From an uncultured Acidobacteriota bacterium (GTDB lineage Bacteria > Acidobacteriota > Blastocatellia > Pyrinomonadales > Pyrinomonadaceae): 64,000 nt of DNA. The stretch covers positions 1 to 64,000 of the forward strand of contig CALMAH010000030.1 in assembly GCA_937859595.1 (NCBI GenBank), written 5' to 3'. The position numbers and the translations under genes are program-made. Within the stretch, counting starts at the first letter, position 1. Each line of letters starts with the position of its first letter. Under the pieces are notes generated by a model. It ran no database searches and was not told the DNA's origin. It worked only from the letters and a program-made list of their open reading frames with translations. Below are positions 38,082-47,583 of the stretch, piece after piece.

Positions 38082-38841
38082 TTCCCAATTCTTTCGGTAC
38101 TGTTATCTGGTACTTGTCGATATAGATACCACTTTTAACTATGCTTCGCTTGCCACTTCCCAGGTTTACAAGCTCCGGTTTCAATTGATTGAACCAGCGG
38201 TGTCCGGCTTTATCGGCAAGGTAGAGAAACAGCCGGTTAACCTTTATTGATGTGCTTTTCTCAAGCAGAGACTGCACTTGATCAGGCCTTAAACTGTTTA
38301 GTCCCTCCATCAGCTCGTAGCATTCCATCAGATCCTGTTTTTCCGGCGCAAGATAAAGACATTCCATGAGCGCGCGCGCTGCGCTCGAAACTTTGATCGA
38401 GAAAGTTTTTAGTTCGATTCCGGTCAGACCCAACTCAGGCGGCAGGAACGTCGTCGGATAGTATTCCACTTTTGAGCCCCAGTCATGATGTCGAAACCAT
38501 GCCGGCAGACCTTCGCCCTGTGTTCCAAATATTATTATTCGTTGGGTTTCGAGGTCTAGATAGTGGGCCTTTCCTAGTAAGGCAAGAGCAGTTCGCCCAC
38601 CCGGATGCACTGACATATTTGTCTGTTTTTGTAGAGCGTAGATGGCGCCTTCATAGCCAACGCTATCACCGGCCCGGATCATTGCACCGCTACCTATCGA
38701 CTCTAGCCACCTTCCCGTTCGATATTTTCGTTGGAGGTCGAGGCTGTAGCCTTGCGTTGTTAGCCAGCGGGACTGAAACACCACGCCGGGCGGTTGTGAC
38801 CGGAGAAGCTGGTTTATCTTAGTCGGAGTATCGGTACTCAT
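38065..38841 (-). CDS. abiEi: AbiEi antitoxin / autorepressor
   Basis: 258 residues from the ATG at 38841; an upstream ATG at 38877 is possible but within the likely promoter. It has a winged-helix N terminus (INQLLRSQPPGVVFQSRWL), the ALLGKAHYLDLE block and C-terminal features of AbiEi antitoxins (SSAARALMECLYL). It would neutralise the overlapping AbiEii toxin and repress its own promoter. Repeats of TAGTACGAAYAT lie at and upstream of its start. Confidence 0.83.
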   Translation of the reverse strand: MSTDTPTKINQLLRSQPPGVVFQSRWLTTQGYSLDLQRKYRTGRWLESIGSGAMIRAGDSVGYEGAIYALQKQTNMSVHPGGRTALALLGKAHYLDLETQRIIIFGTQGEGLPAWFRHHDWGSKVEYYPTTFLPPELGLTGIELKTFSIKVSSAARALMECLYLAPEKQDLMECYELMEGLNSLRPDQVQSLLEKSTSIKVNRLFLYLADKAGHRWFNQLKPELVNLGSGKRSIVKSGIYIDKYQITVPKELGNGTSI

Positions 38842-38928
38842 AGTACGAATATACCAATAAATATAAACCAAAGACAAGCAAGGGGTAGTTTAGAAAGACG
38901 CGAATAACCGTACCCTTAGTACGAACAT
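38834..38928 (-). promoter_or_regulatory. Repeats upstream of AbiE operon, possible operator
   Basis: GTACT-CAT-AGTAC forms a small palindrome centred on the abiEi start codon (38834-38846). The 12-mer TAGTACGAAYAT occurs at 38841-38852 and again at 38917-38928, 76 bases apart. They may be AbiEi binding sites. Confidence 0.35.
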
Positions 38929-39170
38929 CAATCTCAGAATAAACTTAACGTTTTTGAACTCACTCCTCGGGACGCCATTTAACAGCGACCGCAAAGGACT
39001 AGATCCGAATAACCTGCCAGACTTCCGCCAGCGGTTTCGCATTGATTCGTCCTGATTCAGGAAAATTAAATGCAAAATCGTCGTACGGCAAAAGTTTTAT
39101 ATTTTTTTCTAGAAGCCACGGGACGTTGGAATCTTTTCGCGATCGTCTCCTGTGTTCCGCCAGAAAGAAA

Positions 39171-39200
39171 TTGACAACGAGAGAGCCGAAAGATTACCGT
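39171..39200 (+). promoter_or_regulatory. Candidate promoter of the metal-efflux operon
   Basis: TTGACA at 39171-39176 with TTACCG/TACCGT 17-18 bases downstream; the -10 element is poor, as is usual for activated or regulated promoters. Predicted start near 39206. Confidence 0.45.
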
Positions 39201-39208
39201 TTAAGATT

Positions 39209-39223
39209 GGAATCTAAGATTCC
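39209..39223 (+). promoter_or_regulatory. Palindrome at metal operon start, likely operator
   Basis: GGAATCT-A-AGATTCC is a perfect seven-plus-seven palindrome just downstream of the predicted transcription start and 20 bases before the first ATG at 39244. The position suits a metal-responsive repressor, but no regulator gene is present in this cluster. Confidence 0.5.
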
Positions 39224-39243
39224 TCTTTCGAATTGACGAACTT

Positions 39244-39639
39244 ATGAACGGGATTTTTCGATCGCTCCGCAGACGAGTAGTGAAAAAGCGATTTGTCGCT
39301 TTTTGGATCTGCCTTGTCGCGATTGAACTTTTATGCCCCGTTTTCTGTGATGAACCTTCGGCCGTTGCAGCAAATCTACGCTCCTCTGATACGGCGGTCG
39401 TTTCTGAATTCCGGGAATCATCTGACCCAGAAGAAGCTTCTATTGAACAGTCTGCCGGTCGTACGGACGACGGATCTGCTTACTGCAACGACGAATGTCT
39501 TTGTCATGCAGCGGCGATTCCCTGCGTAGTAACAGGCACTGAGCCCTCCGCTTTCCGGGCGGAAGCGATGACCATCGGTTATGCGAACGCTTTTTCTAGT
39601 TCGCTCCCCCCTCCTTACCTGCCTCCAAAATTTTCCTGA
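39244..39639 (+). CDS. Exported small Cys-containing protein at head of metal operon
   Basis: 131 residues with an N-terminal hydrophobic segment (about 18-36, signal peptide or anchor) and a mature part bearing the cluster CNDECLCHAAAIPC, which could bind metal. Ends in a Pro-rich tail (SLPPPYLPPKF). No named family recognised. As first gene of a czc-type operon it could be a periplasmic metal sensor or chaperone; this is inferred. Confidence 0.6.
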   Translation: MNGIFRSLRRRVVKKRFVAFWICLVAIELLCPVFCDEPSAVAANLRSSDTAVVSEFRESSDPEEASIEQSAGRTDDGSAYCNDECLCHAAAIPCVVTGTEPSAFRAEAMTIGYANAFSSSLPPPYLPPKFS

Positions 39640-39781
39640 TCGATCTGGCTTTTAGATAGGTCTGGTTTCGGGCAACGTGTCTGAACCCGGATCTGTCGAT
39701 TGGTCTGCGGATTCCGCTGTTTGTGCTTCTACAGAAGCTGAAGCGGGCGCCTCAGGCGTTATTTGATCAGGAAATATACAA

Positions 39782-41170
39782 ATGATTTTGAAGTATCCGA
39801 TGCGCTTCTTTTGCGCATTGAGCTTAGTCGGCCTCGGCGCGGCCGCAGTCCACGCGCAGGGCGCGATTGCGTCCGCCGACACTGGCCCGAATGGAAGTCG
39901 GGCTACGGCAAGCGAACCTAAACCGCTTGTAGTTTCGGTTTTAGCAAATTACCACAGCCAGGATGACGGCGTTCCGCTTGCGGAGATCGTAAAGCGTGCG
40001 TTCGGAAACAACGGTGACATAAAGATCGCCCGCCTTGAAGTGGACAAGGCTCGCGCGCGGCTACGGCAAGCCGGGGTGCGGCCGAATCCGACTCTTGAGG
40101 TAGAACAGTCAACCGGGAGTCTGGTCGGCTCGTCGGGCGAACGCGAGCTGAGCGTGGGCGTATCAGTCCCGTTGGATGTGTATGGACAGCGCCGACGTCG
40201 CATCGATCTGGCCCAAGCTGAGATAACACTGAGAGAGGCGGAAGTAACGGCCAGACAAAGAGAATTAGCGGGTCAGATCTTTGTTAACTACGCCGAGGCT
40301 CTTGCTGCCCTGAAAGAACTCTCAATAGTCGAAGAGTTGCTCGGCCTGGACACTGAAGCGGTTCTCTTCGTACAAATTCGGGTTAACGAAGGCGAGTCGT
40401 CTCCGCTGGAGCTGAATCTTCTCCAAACCGAGGTCGAGCGGCTCAGAGCTCGTCGGCTTCTCGTCGAAGGCAAGCTCCAGGCGGCGATATCGAAGCTAAA
40501 GTTCTATGCTGGTGTGCCATTCGAGCAACCCTTCAGACTCCGTGAAGAGCTCTCCGCGGCATCGTTGCCCCTTCTCCCGGCGACGCTTGAAACGAGTGTC
40601 TCTGTAGGACTGCGAAATCGTCCGGAGATTCGCCTGGCCGAACTGGAGGAGCAGTTGGCAAGCGCGGGCTTGCGGCTGATCCGCTCTCAAAGCAAACCAG
40701 ATCTTACAGCTTACTCGCGCTACACGCAGGGACGAGCCGGAATCGATGATCCACGCGGCCCTTTTTTTCAGAACGACCGGAGCCTTACCTTTGGCGTCTC
40801 GATCGGACTGCCCATCTTCGACCGCAAGCAAGGTGACAAGGCCGAAGCCGAGATAGCGATTCGGCAGGCTCAAGAACGCCGGACATTCGCCGAACAGGTC
40901 GTCAAGAACGAGATCGTCACGGCGTTCCAACGTATCGAGGCCGCAAAGCGAGCGATCACGATATTGGATTCTGCGGTACTGCCGCGTGCCCGTGAGAATA
41001 TCGCGACCATTCGCCGCGTATACGAGATCGGCGAATTAAAGATCACCGACCTGATCTCGGAACAACGCAAACTCCTGGAGGCGAGCCGGGACCTAACCGA
41101 AACACTCACGGAGCGATATCGCGCGCAGGCCGATCTATTTATCGCACTCGGACTCACATTTGATAACTGA
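39782..41170 (+). CDS. czcC: CzcC-like outer-membrane efflux protein (TolC family)
   Basis: 462 residues with signal peptide (cleavage near AVHAQ). It contains two outer-membrane efflux repeats with the helical blocks typical of TolC/CzcC (LRQAGVRPNPTLEVEQ, ITLREAEVTARQRELAGQIF, RPEIRLAELEEQLASAGLRL, SIGLPIFDRKQGDKAEAE). It forms the outer-membrane duct for the CzcBA pump encoded downstream; 11 bases separate it from czcB. Confidence 0.9.
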   Translation: MILKYPMRFFCALSLVGLGAAAVHAQGAIASADTGPNGSRATASEPKPLVVSVLANYHSQDDGVPLAEIVKRAFGNNGDIKIARLEVDKARARLRQAGVRPNPTLEVEQSTGSLVGSSGERELSVGVSVPLDVYGQRRRRIDLAQAEITLREAEVTARQRELAGQIFVNYAEALAALKELSIVEELLGLDTEAVLFVQIRVNEGESSPLELNLLQTEVERLRARRLLVEGKLQAAISKLKFYAGVPFEQPFRLREELSAASLPLLPATLETSVSVGLRNRPEIRLAELEEQLASAGLRLIRSQSKPDLTAYSRYTQGRAGIDDPRGPFFQNDRSLTFGVSIGLPIFDRKQGDKAEAEIAIRQAQERRTFAEQVVKNEIVTAFQRIEAAKRAITILDSAVLPRARENIATIRRVYEIGELKITDLISEQRKLLEASRDLTETLTERYRAQADLFIALGLTFDN

Positions 41171-41181
41171 GGAAAAGAAAG

Positions 41182-42681
41182 ATGTCTGACAAAAAATTCA
41201 CAGACCAAGTTGAACACGGCCGCATCGACGAGGCAGAACCGGCTCGTCTCGAATCCAATCCGGACAGCCATGAATCGGCCGAGCGGGAAGCCACGGCCCG
41301 AAAGGCCAATGCAGCCCTGCCGTGGATAGTCACAGTCGCGGTCGTAGGTCTCATCGCGCTGATCGGAATCGTGTGGATAGTAAGCAGAAGCTCGGCGACT
41401 GGTGATAAGGTTGCCGTCGAAGTGCATAAAGAAGAGCCTGGGCATTCGGACGACGAGAAGGGTAACGAAGTGAAACTCGATCCCGAAACGCTCGAGTCCG
41501 CCGGTATTGTGACGGAAGCCGTCACGCAAAGGCCGGCGATCGCTAGGCTCATGGTGACGGGTGCGGTCGAATTGAATCCGGAGACGACGGAGATGGCGAC
41601 ACCTTTGGTCGGAGGGCGGATAGAGAGGGTTTTCTACGGTGTCGGTGACAGCGTAAACAAAGGAGCTGTCCTGGCGATTATCTCAAGTCCCCAATTGGCG
41701 CAGATGCACGGAAAAATGCATGAGGCCAAGACGAAGTACGAACTGGCCGAGAGAAACCTCACCCGTGTTCAGCGAACTGAAAACCGGGTCGCGGTGCTTC
41801 AGGCAAAAGCAAAACTTGACGAAGCCGACGCGACTTTGAAACGGACGAGACGGCTAATTGAGCTCGGTGCGGGGGCAGGCAAGGACCTTATAGCCGCGGA
41901 GACGGCTTACAAAACGGCAAAGGCTGATCACGATTTCCAATCGAACATAGCCCTTAACAAGGAACTTCAGGAGGCCAGAGCCGAGGTCGAAACCGCACGG
42001 GTGGATCTGCGGCACATCGAGGACGAACTGCGGGCGCTGGGCGTTCCGGTCGAATCGGGGAAACCCGATGACCATCGTGAGGATTCGTCGCTCGTTTCGC
42101 TAAGAGCTCCGCTGTCAGGTGCGATCACCGAGCGTAAATTCAACGCAGGAGCCGGGATCGAGGCGGGAGTTCCGGTTTTTTCGATCTCGAATCTCGGCAC
42201 GGTTTATGTCATCGCAAATGTACCGGAGGTAAACATGGCACGCTTGCGTATCGGGTCGATCGCGGAGATCACTTCGCCCGCTATCGGAACGGTCAGCGGT
42301 CGAGTGTCTTATATCGATCCCAAATTGGACGAGACGACACGTACCGGGCGGGTCCGTCTTGAGGTGCCGAACGCTCAAGGCAAGCTCCGCGCCGGTATGT
42401 TCGCCCAAGTCGGCTTCTACACCGGAACGAACGAGACGACGGGCGAGGAGCTGGTCGTGCCATCGACGGCGATCCAACGCTCCGGCGACAAGACGATTGT
42501 CTTTGTTCCACGCGAAGATGAGCCCGGGGCTTTTGAGGTCCGGGAGATCGAAGCAGGGGCTGACATCAACGGTTACACAAAGGTGATCGAGGGATTAGAA
42601 TTGGGCGAAAAGGTCGTGACGAAGGGCAGCTTTACGCTAAAGACGCAACTCGAAAAGGGTGCGATGGGCGATGACCATTAA
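41182..42681 (+). CDS. czcB: CzcB-like periplasmic adaptor (membrane fusion protein)
   Basis: 499 residues: Glu/Ala-rich cytoplasmic N terminus, one membrane helix (about 50-70), lipoyl/barrel-sandwich halves flanking a long alpha hairpin (KTKYELAERNLTRVQ to LRHIEDELRALG), then beta-barrel (APLSGAITERKFNAGAGIEAG) and membrane-proximal domains. It links the CzcA pump to CzcC. A GAGGAAAAGAAAG site precedes the start. Confidence 0.9.
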   Translation: MSDKKFTDQVEHGRIDEAEPARLESNPDSHESAEREATARKANAALPWIVTVAVVGLIALIGIVWIVSRSSATGDKVAVEVHKEEPGHSDDEKGNEVKLDPETLESAGIVTEAVTQRPAIARLMVTGAVELNPETTEMATPLVGGRIERVFYGVGDSVNKGAVLAIISSPQLAQMHGKMHEAKTKYELAERNLTRVQRTENRVAVLQAKAKLDEADATLKRTRRLIELGAGAGKDLIAAETAYKTAKADHDFQSNIALNKELQEARAEVETARVDLRHIEDELRALGVPVESGKPDDHREDSSLVSLRAPLSGAITERKFNAGAGIEAGVPVFSISNLGTVYVIANVPEVNMARLRIGSIAEITSPAIGTVSGRVSYIDPKLDETTRTGRVRLEVPNAQGKLRAGMFAQVGFYTGTNETTGEELVVPSTAIQRSGDKTIVFVPREDEPGAFEVREIEAGADINGYTKVIEGLELGEKVVTKGSFTLKTQLEKGAMGDDH

Positions 42682-42692
42682 GAGGGAAAGAT

Positions 42693-43313
42693 ATGGGCGA
42701 TTGTTGTGAAAAAGATGATGCGATCGATGCGTTACGGGAACGGCAGAGCTCGACTCTTAAGATCGTTCTCGCGATCAATATTTCAATGTTTGTGGCGGGG
42801 ATCGGAGCCGGCATCTACGCAGGGTCTAGCGCGCTCCTGTCCGACTCCCTTGATAACCTCGGCGACGCTATGACGTACGGGCTTAGTCTCTACGTCGTTT
42901 ACAAGGCGTCTCGGGCGAAGGCTCAGGTGGCGTTTTTCAAGGGCGGATTGATATTACTCGCGGCCCTGATCGTTCTTGGTCAGGTCATCTATAAGCTGAT
43001 CGTTCCGACCCTACCTATTTTTGAGATCATGGGGGTTGTCAGCCTGTTTTCGCTCGTCGCAAATTCCGTGTGTCTGTTTCTTCTGACCCGCCATCGCGAA
43101 GACGATGTAAACATGAGTTCCGTTTGGGAGTGCTCACGTAACGATATTGCATCGAACATATCCGTCTTCCTCGCCGCTGGTGCTGTGTGGTTCACTCAGT
43201 CGGGCTGGCCAGACATCGTTATAGCTCTCTGTTTGGTTGGGCTTTTTCTTCGTTCTGCGATTCGTGTATTTACAAGTGCCGCTCGCGAACTGAAAACAGC
43301 AATCGAGGTATGA
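42693..43313 (+). CDS. Cation diffusion facilitator-type transporter (short)
   Basis: 206 residues with about five or six membrane helices. The DSLDNLGDAMTYG motif carries the metal-site Asp residues and ECSRNDIASN forms the second site region, as in CDF transporters. It lacks the usual cytoplasmic C-terminal domain. The N-terminal MGDCCEKDD may bind metal. Its stop overlaps the next, related gene by four bases (ATGA). The two may form a heterodimer. Confidence 0.8.
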   Translation: MGDCCEKDDAIDALRERQSSTLKIVLAINISMFVAGIGAGIYAGSSALLSDSLDNLGDAMTYGLSLYVVYKASRAKAQVAFFKGGLILLAALIVLGQVIYKLIVPTLPIFEIMGVVSLFSLVANSVCLFLLTRHREDDVNMSSVWECSRNDIASNISVFLAAGAVWFTQSGWPDIVIALCLVGLFLRSAIRVFTSAARELKTAIEV

Positions 43314-44104
43314 AGAAAACGGTCTTCCAGATAAACAGGATGGATTGTCCCTCGGAGGAGAATTTGGTGCGCGTGAAGCTCGATGGAGTGGCGGGGATCA
43401 GACATCTCGATTTCGACATTCCTAATCGTCAGCTGACGGTTTTTCATGACGGACAGCCTGATCAGATCGAGTTGCGGATAGGCGAGCTTGATCTTGATAG
43501 CAAAACAATGAAGACCGAGGAAGTCGACGATATCCCATTTGACGAGGACCGACGAAGCCAGCGGAAATTGTTATGGATCGTGCTGGCGATCAACTTTGGC
43601 TTCTTTGCGATTGAAATGACTACCGGGTTTATTTCCGGCTCGATGGGACTAATCGCCGATAGCCTCGACATGCTCGCTGATGCATTCGTATATGCCATTA
43701 GTCTGTTCGCAGTCGGTGGAACTCTCGCGAGAAAGCGGAATGTTGCAAGGCTTGCCGGATATTTCCAGATCACTCTAGCCGTCGTTGGCTTTATTGAGGT
43801 TGTACGAAGGTTCATAGGGGTTGAGGAACTTCCGGACTTTCTCACGATGATAATAGTCTCAACGTTGGCACTGGCGGCAAATGGCTTTTGTCTCTATTTG
43901 CTTCAAAAGTCGAAAAGCAAGGATGCCCACATGCAGGCGAGCACGATCTTTACTTCGAACGACGTGATCATCAATTTGGGCGTCATCACGGCGGGCATTT
44001 TGGTCAATCTGATCGGTTCAAACAAGCCCGACTTGATTATCGGGACAGTCGTGTTCGTTGTGGTTATACGCGGGGCAATTAAGATTCTACGACTAGGAAG
44101 ATGA
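43310..44104 (+). CDS. CDF-type cation transporter with N-terminal HMA domain
   Basis: 264 residues from the ATG at 43310, which overlaps the preceding stop. An HMA-like domain (about 1-65; RMDCPSEENLVRVKL, with one Cys and a Glu where the second Cys of GMxCxxC would be) precedes a CDF membrane part with the DSLDMLADAFVYAISL motif and TSNDVIINLG. It lacks the C-terminal domain of classic CDFs. Its tandem arrangement with the preceding gene suggests duplication. Confidence 0.83.
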   Translation: MKKTVFQINRMDCPSEENLVRVKLDGVAGIRHLDFDIPNRQLTVFHDGQPDQIELRIGELDLDSKTMKTEEVDDIPFDEDRRSQRKLLWIVLAINFGFFAIEMTTGFISGSMGLIADSLDMLADAFVYAISLFAVGGTLARKRNVARLAGYFQITLAVVGFIEVVRRFIGVEELPDFLTMIIVSTLALAANGFCLYLLQKSKSKDAHMQASTIFTSNDVIINLGVITAGILVNLIGSNKPDLIIGTVVFVVVIRGAIKILRLGR

Positions 44105-44473
44105 AACTAATTCGTATCGAAAAAGCACTGATGAACAATCCGGTCGATGCTTTCGTTCACGGGCACCATGAAGTGAGGGCAAGAAGGCGCTTGAGATCGG
44201 CGCCGGTCGCAGAGTCGGCACGGAGATAATCTTGAACGTTTCCGAGCCGATGAAATTCATGTGTTTGAGCTTTATCCAATAATGACCGACATCGCTCAGG
44301 GCTGGGTTTACCGAACCTTCCTAAAGCATCCGAACGAGAACCGATTTAGCGGGGATGCCTTTGTTACTGAGCTTGGAAAAAAGGGAATAGTGGTCGGGGA
44401 CAATAGACAATTCTGGCTCTTGAACGACCTCATCATCGGCGTCGGAACTTTGGCTCAGAAAGACATAAATTAA
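44101..44473 (+). pseudogene. Decayed class I SAM methyltransferase
   Basis: Pieces of one methyltransferase appear in successive frames: RIEKALMNNPVDAFVHGHHE from 44101, then LEIGAGRRVGTEIIL (motif I) shifted, then ADEIHVFELYPIM shifted again. These run directly into a C-terminal segment, VYRTFLKHPNENRFSGDAF...ELGKKGIVVGDNRQFW, to the stop at 44473. The middle (about 90 codons) is deleted. The 70-codon open frame at 44261 is only this C-terminal remnant. The pseudogene keeps ATGA and TAATG overlaps with its neighbours, so the polycistronic mRNA is uninterrupted. Confidence 0.8.
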
Positions 44474-47400
44474 TGATTAACGCACTTATACGCTTCTCCA
44501 TAGCACAAAAACTGGTAGTGCTCCTGCTCGTCGCAATAATGGCCGCCGCGGGTGCATACAGCCTGATAAATCTACCAATTGACGCCGTGCCTGATGTAAC
44601 CAACGTTCAAGTTCAGGTTCTGACGAGTGCTCCGAGCCTCGCGCCGCTCGAGATCGAACGGCAGATCACGTTCCCCGTCGAAGTGGCAATGTCCGGGATT
44701 CCGGGCGTCGAAGAAATACGCTCGGTGTCGAAATTCGGCATTTCAAACGTCACAATCGTTTTCGAAGAATCAACCGATATCTATTTCGCACGCCAACTCA
44801 TTCTCGAACGTATGGCGACCGCTCGGGAAAACATCCCGCCCGGTATAGGTGCGCCGGAGATGGGGCCGATCGCGACGGGTTTGGGCGAGATCTATCAATA
44901 CGAAGTTCGTGCAGAACCGGGAAGCAACTACACCGCGACCGATCTCAGAACGATCCACGACTGGAATATTCGGCGTCAGTTGATGGGCGTTCCCGGCGTG
45001 ACCGAAGTTAATTCCCACGGAGGTTATGGCAAACAGTACGAAGTCCGTCTCTCACCTGAAAAGCTGCAGTCGTATGGGTTAACCCTTCACGATGTCCACG
45101 AGGCGGTGACCGCAAATAACGGCACGGTCGGCGGCGGTTATATCCAGAAAGGTGCGGAGCAATATTTGTTGCGGGGCGTCGGTCTTATCGAAAAGATGGA
45201 CGACATCACCAACGTCGTCGTCAAAACCGGCAAAGAAGGTGTACCGATCTTTGTCCGCGATCTGGGCGAAATTGTCGAGGGGCAAAGTATCAGACAAGGA
45301 GCAGCCTCGGCCAACGGTGAAGGCGAGATCGTTTCCGGCACTGCGATCATGTTGAAAGGCGAAAATTCTCGCGTAGTTTCCGAACGGATCAAAGAAAGAA
45401 TTGACGAAATACGCAAGACGCTGCCTCAAGGCGTGACGATAGAGCCCTTTTATGACCGGACGGCTCTCGTCCAACGCGCGATCGCGACGGTGGAAACCAA
45501 TCTGCTCGAGGGCGCGGCACTCGTGATCTTGGTTCTGCTGGTGCTGCTCGGAAATTGGCGGGGCGCTTTGCTGGTCGCGACGATAATTCCGCTCTCGATG
45601 CTTTTCGCGGCGATCCTGATGCGAATTTTCAACGTATCTGGAAACTTGATGAGCCTGGGGGCTTTGGACTTCGGATTGATCGTTGACGGCGCTGTTGTGA
45701 TGGTCGAGAACGTTGTTCGTCGCAGAGCCGAAGCGCAGCACGAAGGATCGCGGGAGCCGCCGGAGCGAACGATTCTCGAGGCTTGTCTCGAAGTCGCGCG
45801 TCCCGTTGTCTTTGCCGTGGCAATTATCGGCATCGTATATTTGCCGATCCTCAGCCTTCGGGGCATCGAGGGGAAGATGTTCGTACCGATGGCTTTGACG
45901 GTCATCTTCGCTCTACTTGGTTCGCTGCTTTTATCGCTCACTTACGTCCCGGCGATGCTCGCGTTGATACTTCGCGGCAATGTTTCGGAGAAGGAAAGCT
46001 TTTTGATCCGTTGGGCGAAGCAGATCTACCGGCCCTCACTCGCGTTTGTGATGAAGTTCCGGGCACAAGTTCTTGCGATCGCTGTCGCTGCGGTACTCAT
46101 TTCAGGCATAGCTTTCCCATATCTCGGCGGCGAATTTATTCCGCGTCTTGATGAAGGCGACATTCTGGTCGGAATGCAGCTTTTGCCCAGCGTGTCGCTC
46201 GAACAATCGATGGTTGCGACGACCGAGGTGGAAAAGTCTCTCAAGGCGTTTCCCGAGGTTAAGATTGTCGTCTCAAAATGCGGAGCGCCCGCGGTCGCGA
46301 CAGATTCGATGAGCCTGAACCAATGCGATATATTCGTGATGCTAAACCCGATAGACGATTGGAAATCGGGTTGGTCGAAGGAAAAACTGATCGAAGAAAT
46401 GTCGAAAAAGCTGGAATCGGAAGTTCCCGTCGCGGCTTCGTTTGAATACATACAGCCGATCGAAATGCGCGTCAACGAACTGATCGCGGGAACGCGGGGC
46501 GATCTTGCGGTAAAGCTTTTTGGCGACGATTTGGACGTCCTGGCGGAAAAAGGAGAAGAGATCGAAAGAGCTCTCGCGAAGGTCAACGGTGCTGAGGAGA
46601 CAAAGGTCGAGGTCACGACGGGCTTGCCGCAGTTGCAGATCAAGCCCGACCGTGCGGCCATGGCCCGCTACGGTTTGAACGTCGAGGACGTGAATGAGCT
46701 CGTCGAGGCGATCTTTGCCGGCCAGAAAGCGGGCGAGGTTTTCGAGGGCGAACAGCGTTTCGATATAGTTCTGCGTTTGGACGAGAACGCCAGCAAGTCA
46801 GTGGAAGCGGTCCGCGACTTGATGCTCACCGCGCCAAACGGCCAGCGTGTGCCGCTCGCACAGGTAGCGGATATTTCCCTGGTCGAGGGAGCCGCACAGA
46901 TCTCCCGCGAGGCTACGCGTCGAAGAATTGTAGTATCGACCAACATCCGTGACCGCGACATCGCGAGTTTCGTGGCCGAAGCGAAGAGTAAAATCGGAAC
47001 GGAAGTGACCTTGCCGCCCGGATATTATTTGCAATGGGGCGGGGCCTTTGAAAATCTGGAGCGCGCGACCAATCGACTGTTGATCGTCGTACCGATCGCG
47101 CTATTCCTGATCTTTGTGATGCTGTTCTCCACCTTCGGGTCCGCAAAGCAAGCGTTGATGATCTATACCGGAATCCCCTTCGCGATCGTCGGCGGCGTTG
47201 TGGCGCTGGCTTTACGCGGAATGCCGTTCTCAATATCCGCGGGTGTTGGTTTTATCGCTCTATTTGGCGTCGCGGTATTGAACGGCGTCGTAATGGTCAG
47301 CTTCATCAACCATCTCCGGGAAGAAGGCAAGTCGGTGGTGGATGCGGTGAACGAAGGCGCGATGACACGCCTGCGTCCCGTTCTGATGACCGCCCTCGTC

Positions 47401-47580
47401 GCCAGTCTCGGCTTCATCCCGATGGCCCTTGCCACAAGCGCCGGGGCCGAAGTGCAACGACCGCTGGCCACCGTCGTCATCGGCGGGCTTATAACGTCGA
47501 CCCTGCTCACGCTCCTGATATTGCCGACGCTCTACGCGTGGTTCGAAAAAGACGTGGAAGGCGAATTCACGGAGGATTAG
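44473..47580 (+). CDS. czcA: CzcA-type heavy-metal RND efflux pump
   Basis: 1035 residues. Typical RND arrangement: N-terminal helix, large periplasmic loop, six-helix block, second loop and final helices. The TM4 motif DFGLIVDGAVVMVEN has the acidic residues of the HME1 (Zn/Co/Cd/Ni) group rather than the copper/silver CusA type. It exports divalent cations from periplasm and cytoplasm, driven by protons, with CzcB and CzcC. Start overlaps the pseudogene stop (TAATG). Confidence 0.93.
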   Translation: MINALIRFSIAQKLVVLLLVAIMAAAGAYSLINLPIDAVPDVTNVQVQVLTSAPSLAPLEIERQITFPVEVAMSGIPGVEEIRSVSKFGISNVTIVFEESTDIYFARQLILERMATARENIPPGIGAPEMGPIATGLGEIYQYEVRAEPGSNYTATDLRTIHDWNIRRQLMGVPGVTEVNSHGGYGKQYEVRLSPEKLQSYGLTLHDVHEAVTANNGTVGGGYIQKGAEQYLLRGVGLIEKMDDITNVVVKTGKEGVPIFVRDLGEIVEGQSIRQGAASANGEGEIVSGTAIMLKGENSRVVSERIKERIDEIRKTLPQGVTIEPFYDRTALVQRAIATVETNLLEGAALVILVLLVLLGNWRGALLVATIIPLSMLFAAILMRIFNVSGNLMSLGALDFGLIVDGAVVMVENVVRRRAEAQHEGSREPPERTILEACLEVARPVVFAVAIIGIVYLPILSLRGIEGKMFVPMALTVIFALLGSLLLSLTYVPAMLALILRGNVSEKESFLIRWAKQIYRPSLAFVMKFRAQVLAIAVAAVLISGIAFPYLGGEFIPRLDEGDILVGMQLLPSVSLEQSMVATTEVEKSLKAFPEVKIVVSKCGAPAVATDSMSLNQCDIFVMLNPIDDWKSGWSKEKLIEEMSKKLESEVPVAASFEYIQPIEMRVNELIAGTRGDLAVKLFGDDLDVLAEKGEEIERALAKVNGAEETKVEVTTGLPQLQIKPDRAAMARYGLNVEDVNELVEAIFAGQKAGEVFEGEQRFDIVLRLDENASKSVEAVRDLMLTAPNGQRVPLAQVADISLVEGAAQISREATRRRIVVSTNIRDRDIASFVAEAKSKIGTEVTLPPGYYLQWGGAFENLERATNRLLIVVPIALFLIFVMLFSTFGSAKQALMIYTGIPFAIVGGVVALALRGMPFSISAGVGFIALFGVAVLNGVVMVSFINHLREEGKSVVDAVNEGAMTRLRPVLMTALVASLGFIPMALATSAGAEVQRPLATVVIGGLITSTLLTLLILPTLYAWFEKDVEGEFTED

Positions 47581-47583
47581 AAA

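Noticed and set aside
44261..44473. 70-codon open frame before czcA as an independent gene
   Set aside because: It is the C-terminal remnant of a decayed methyltransferase whose earlier parts appear in other frames from 44101.
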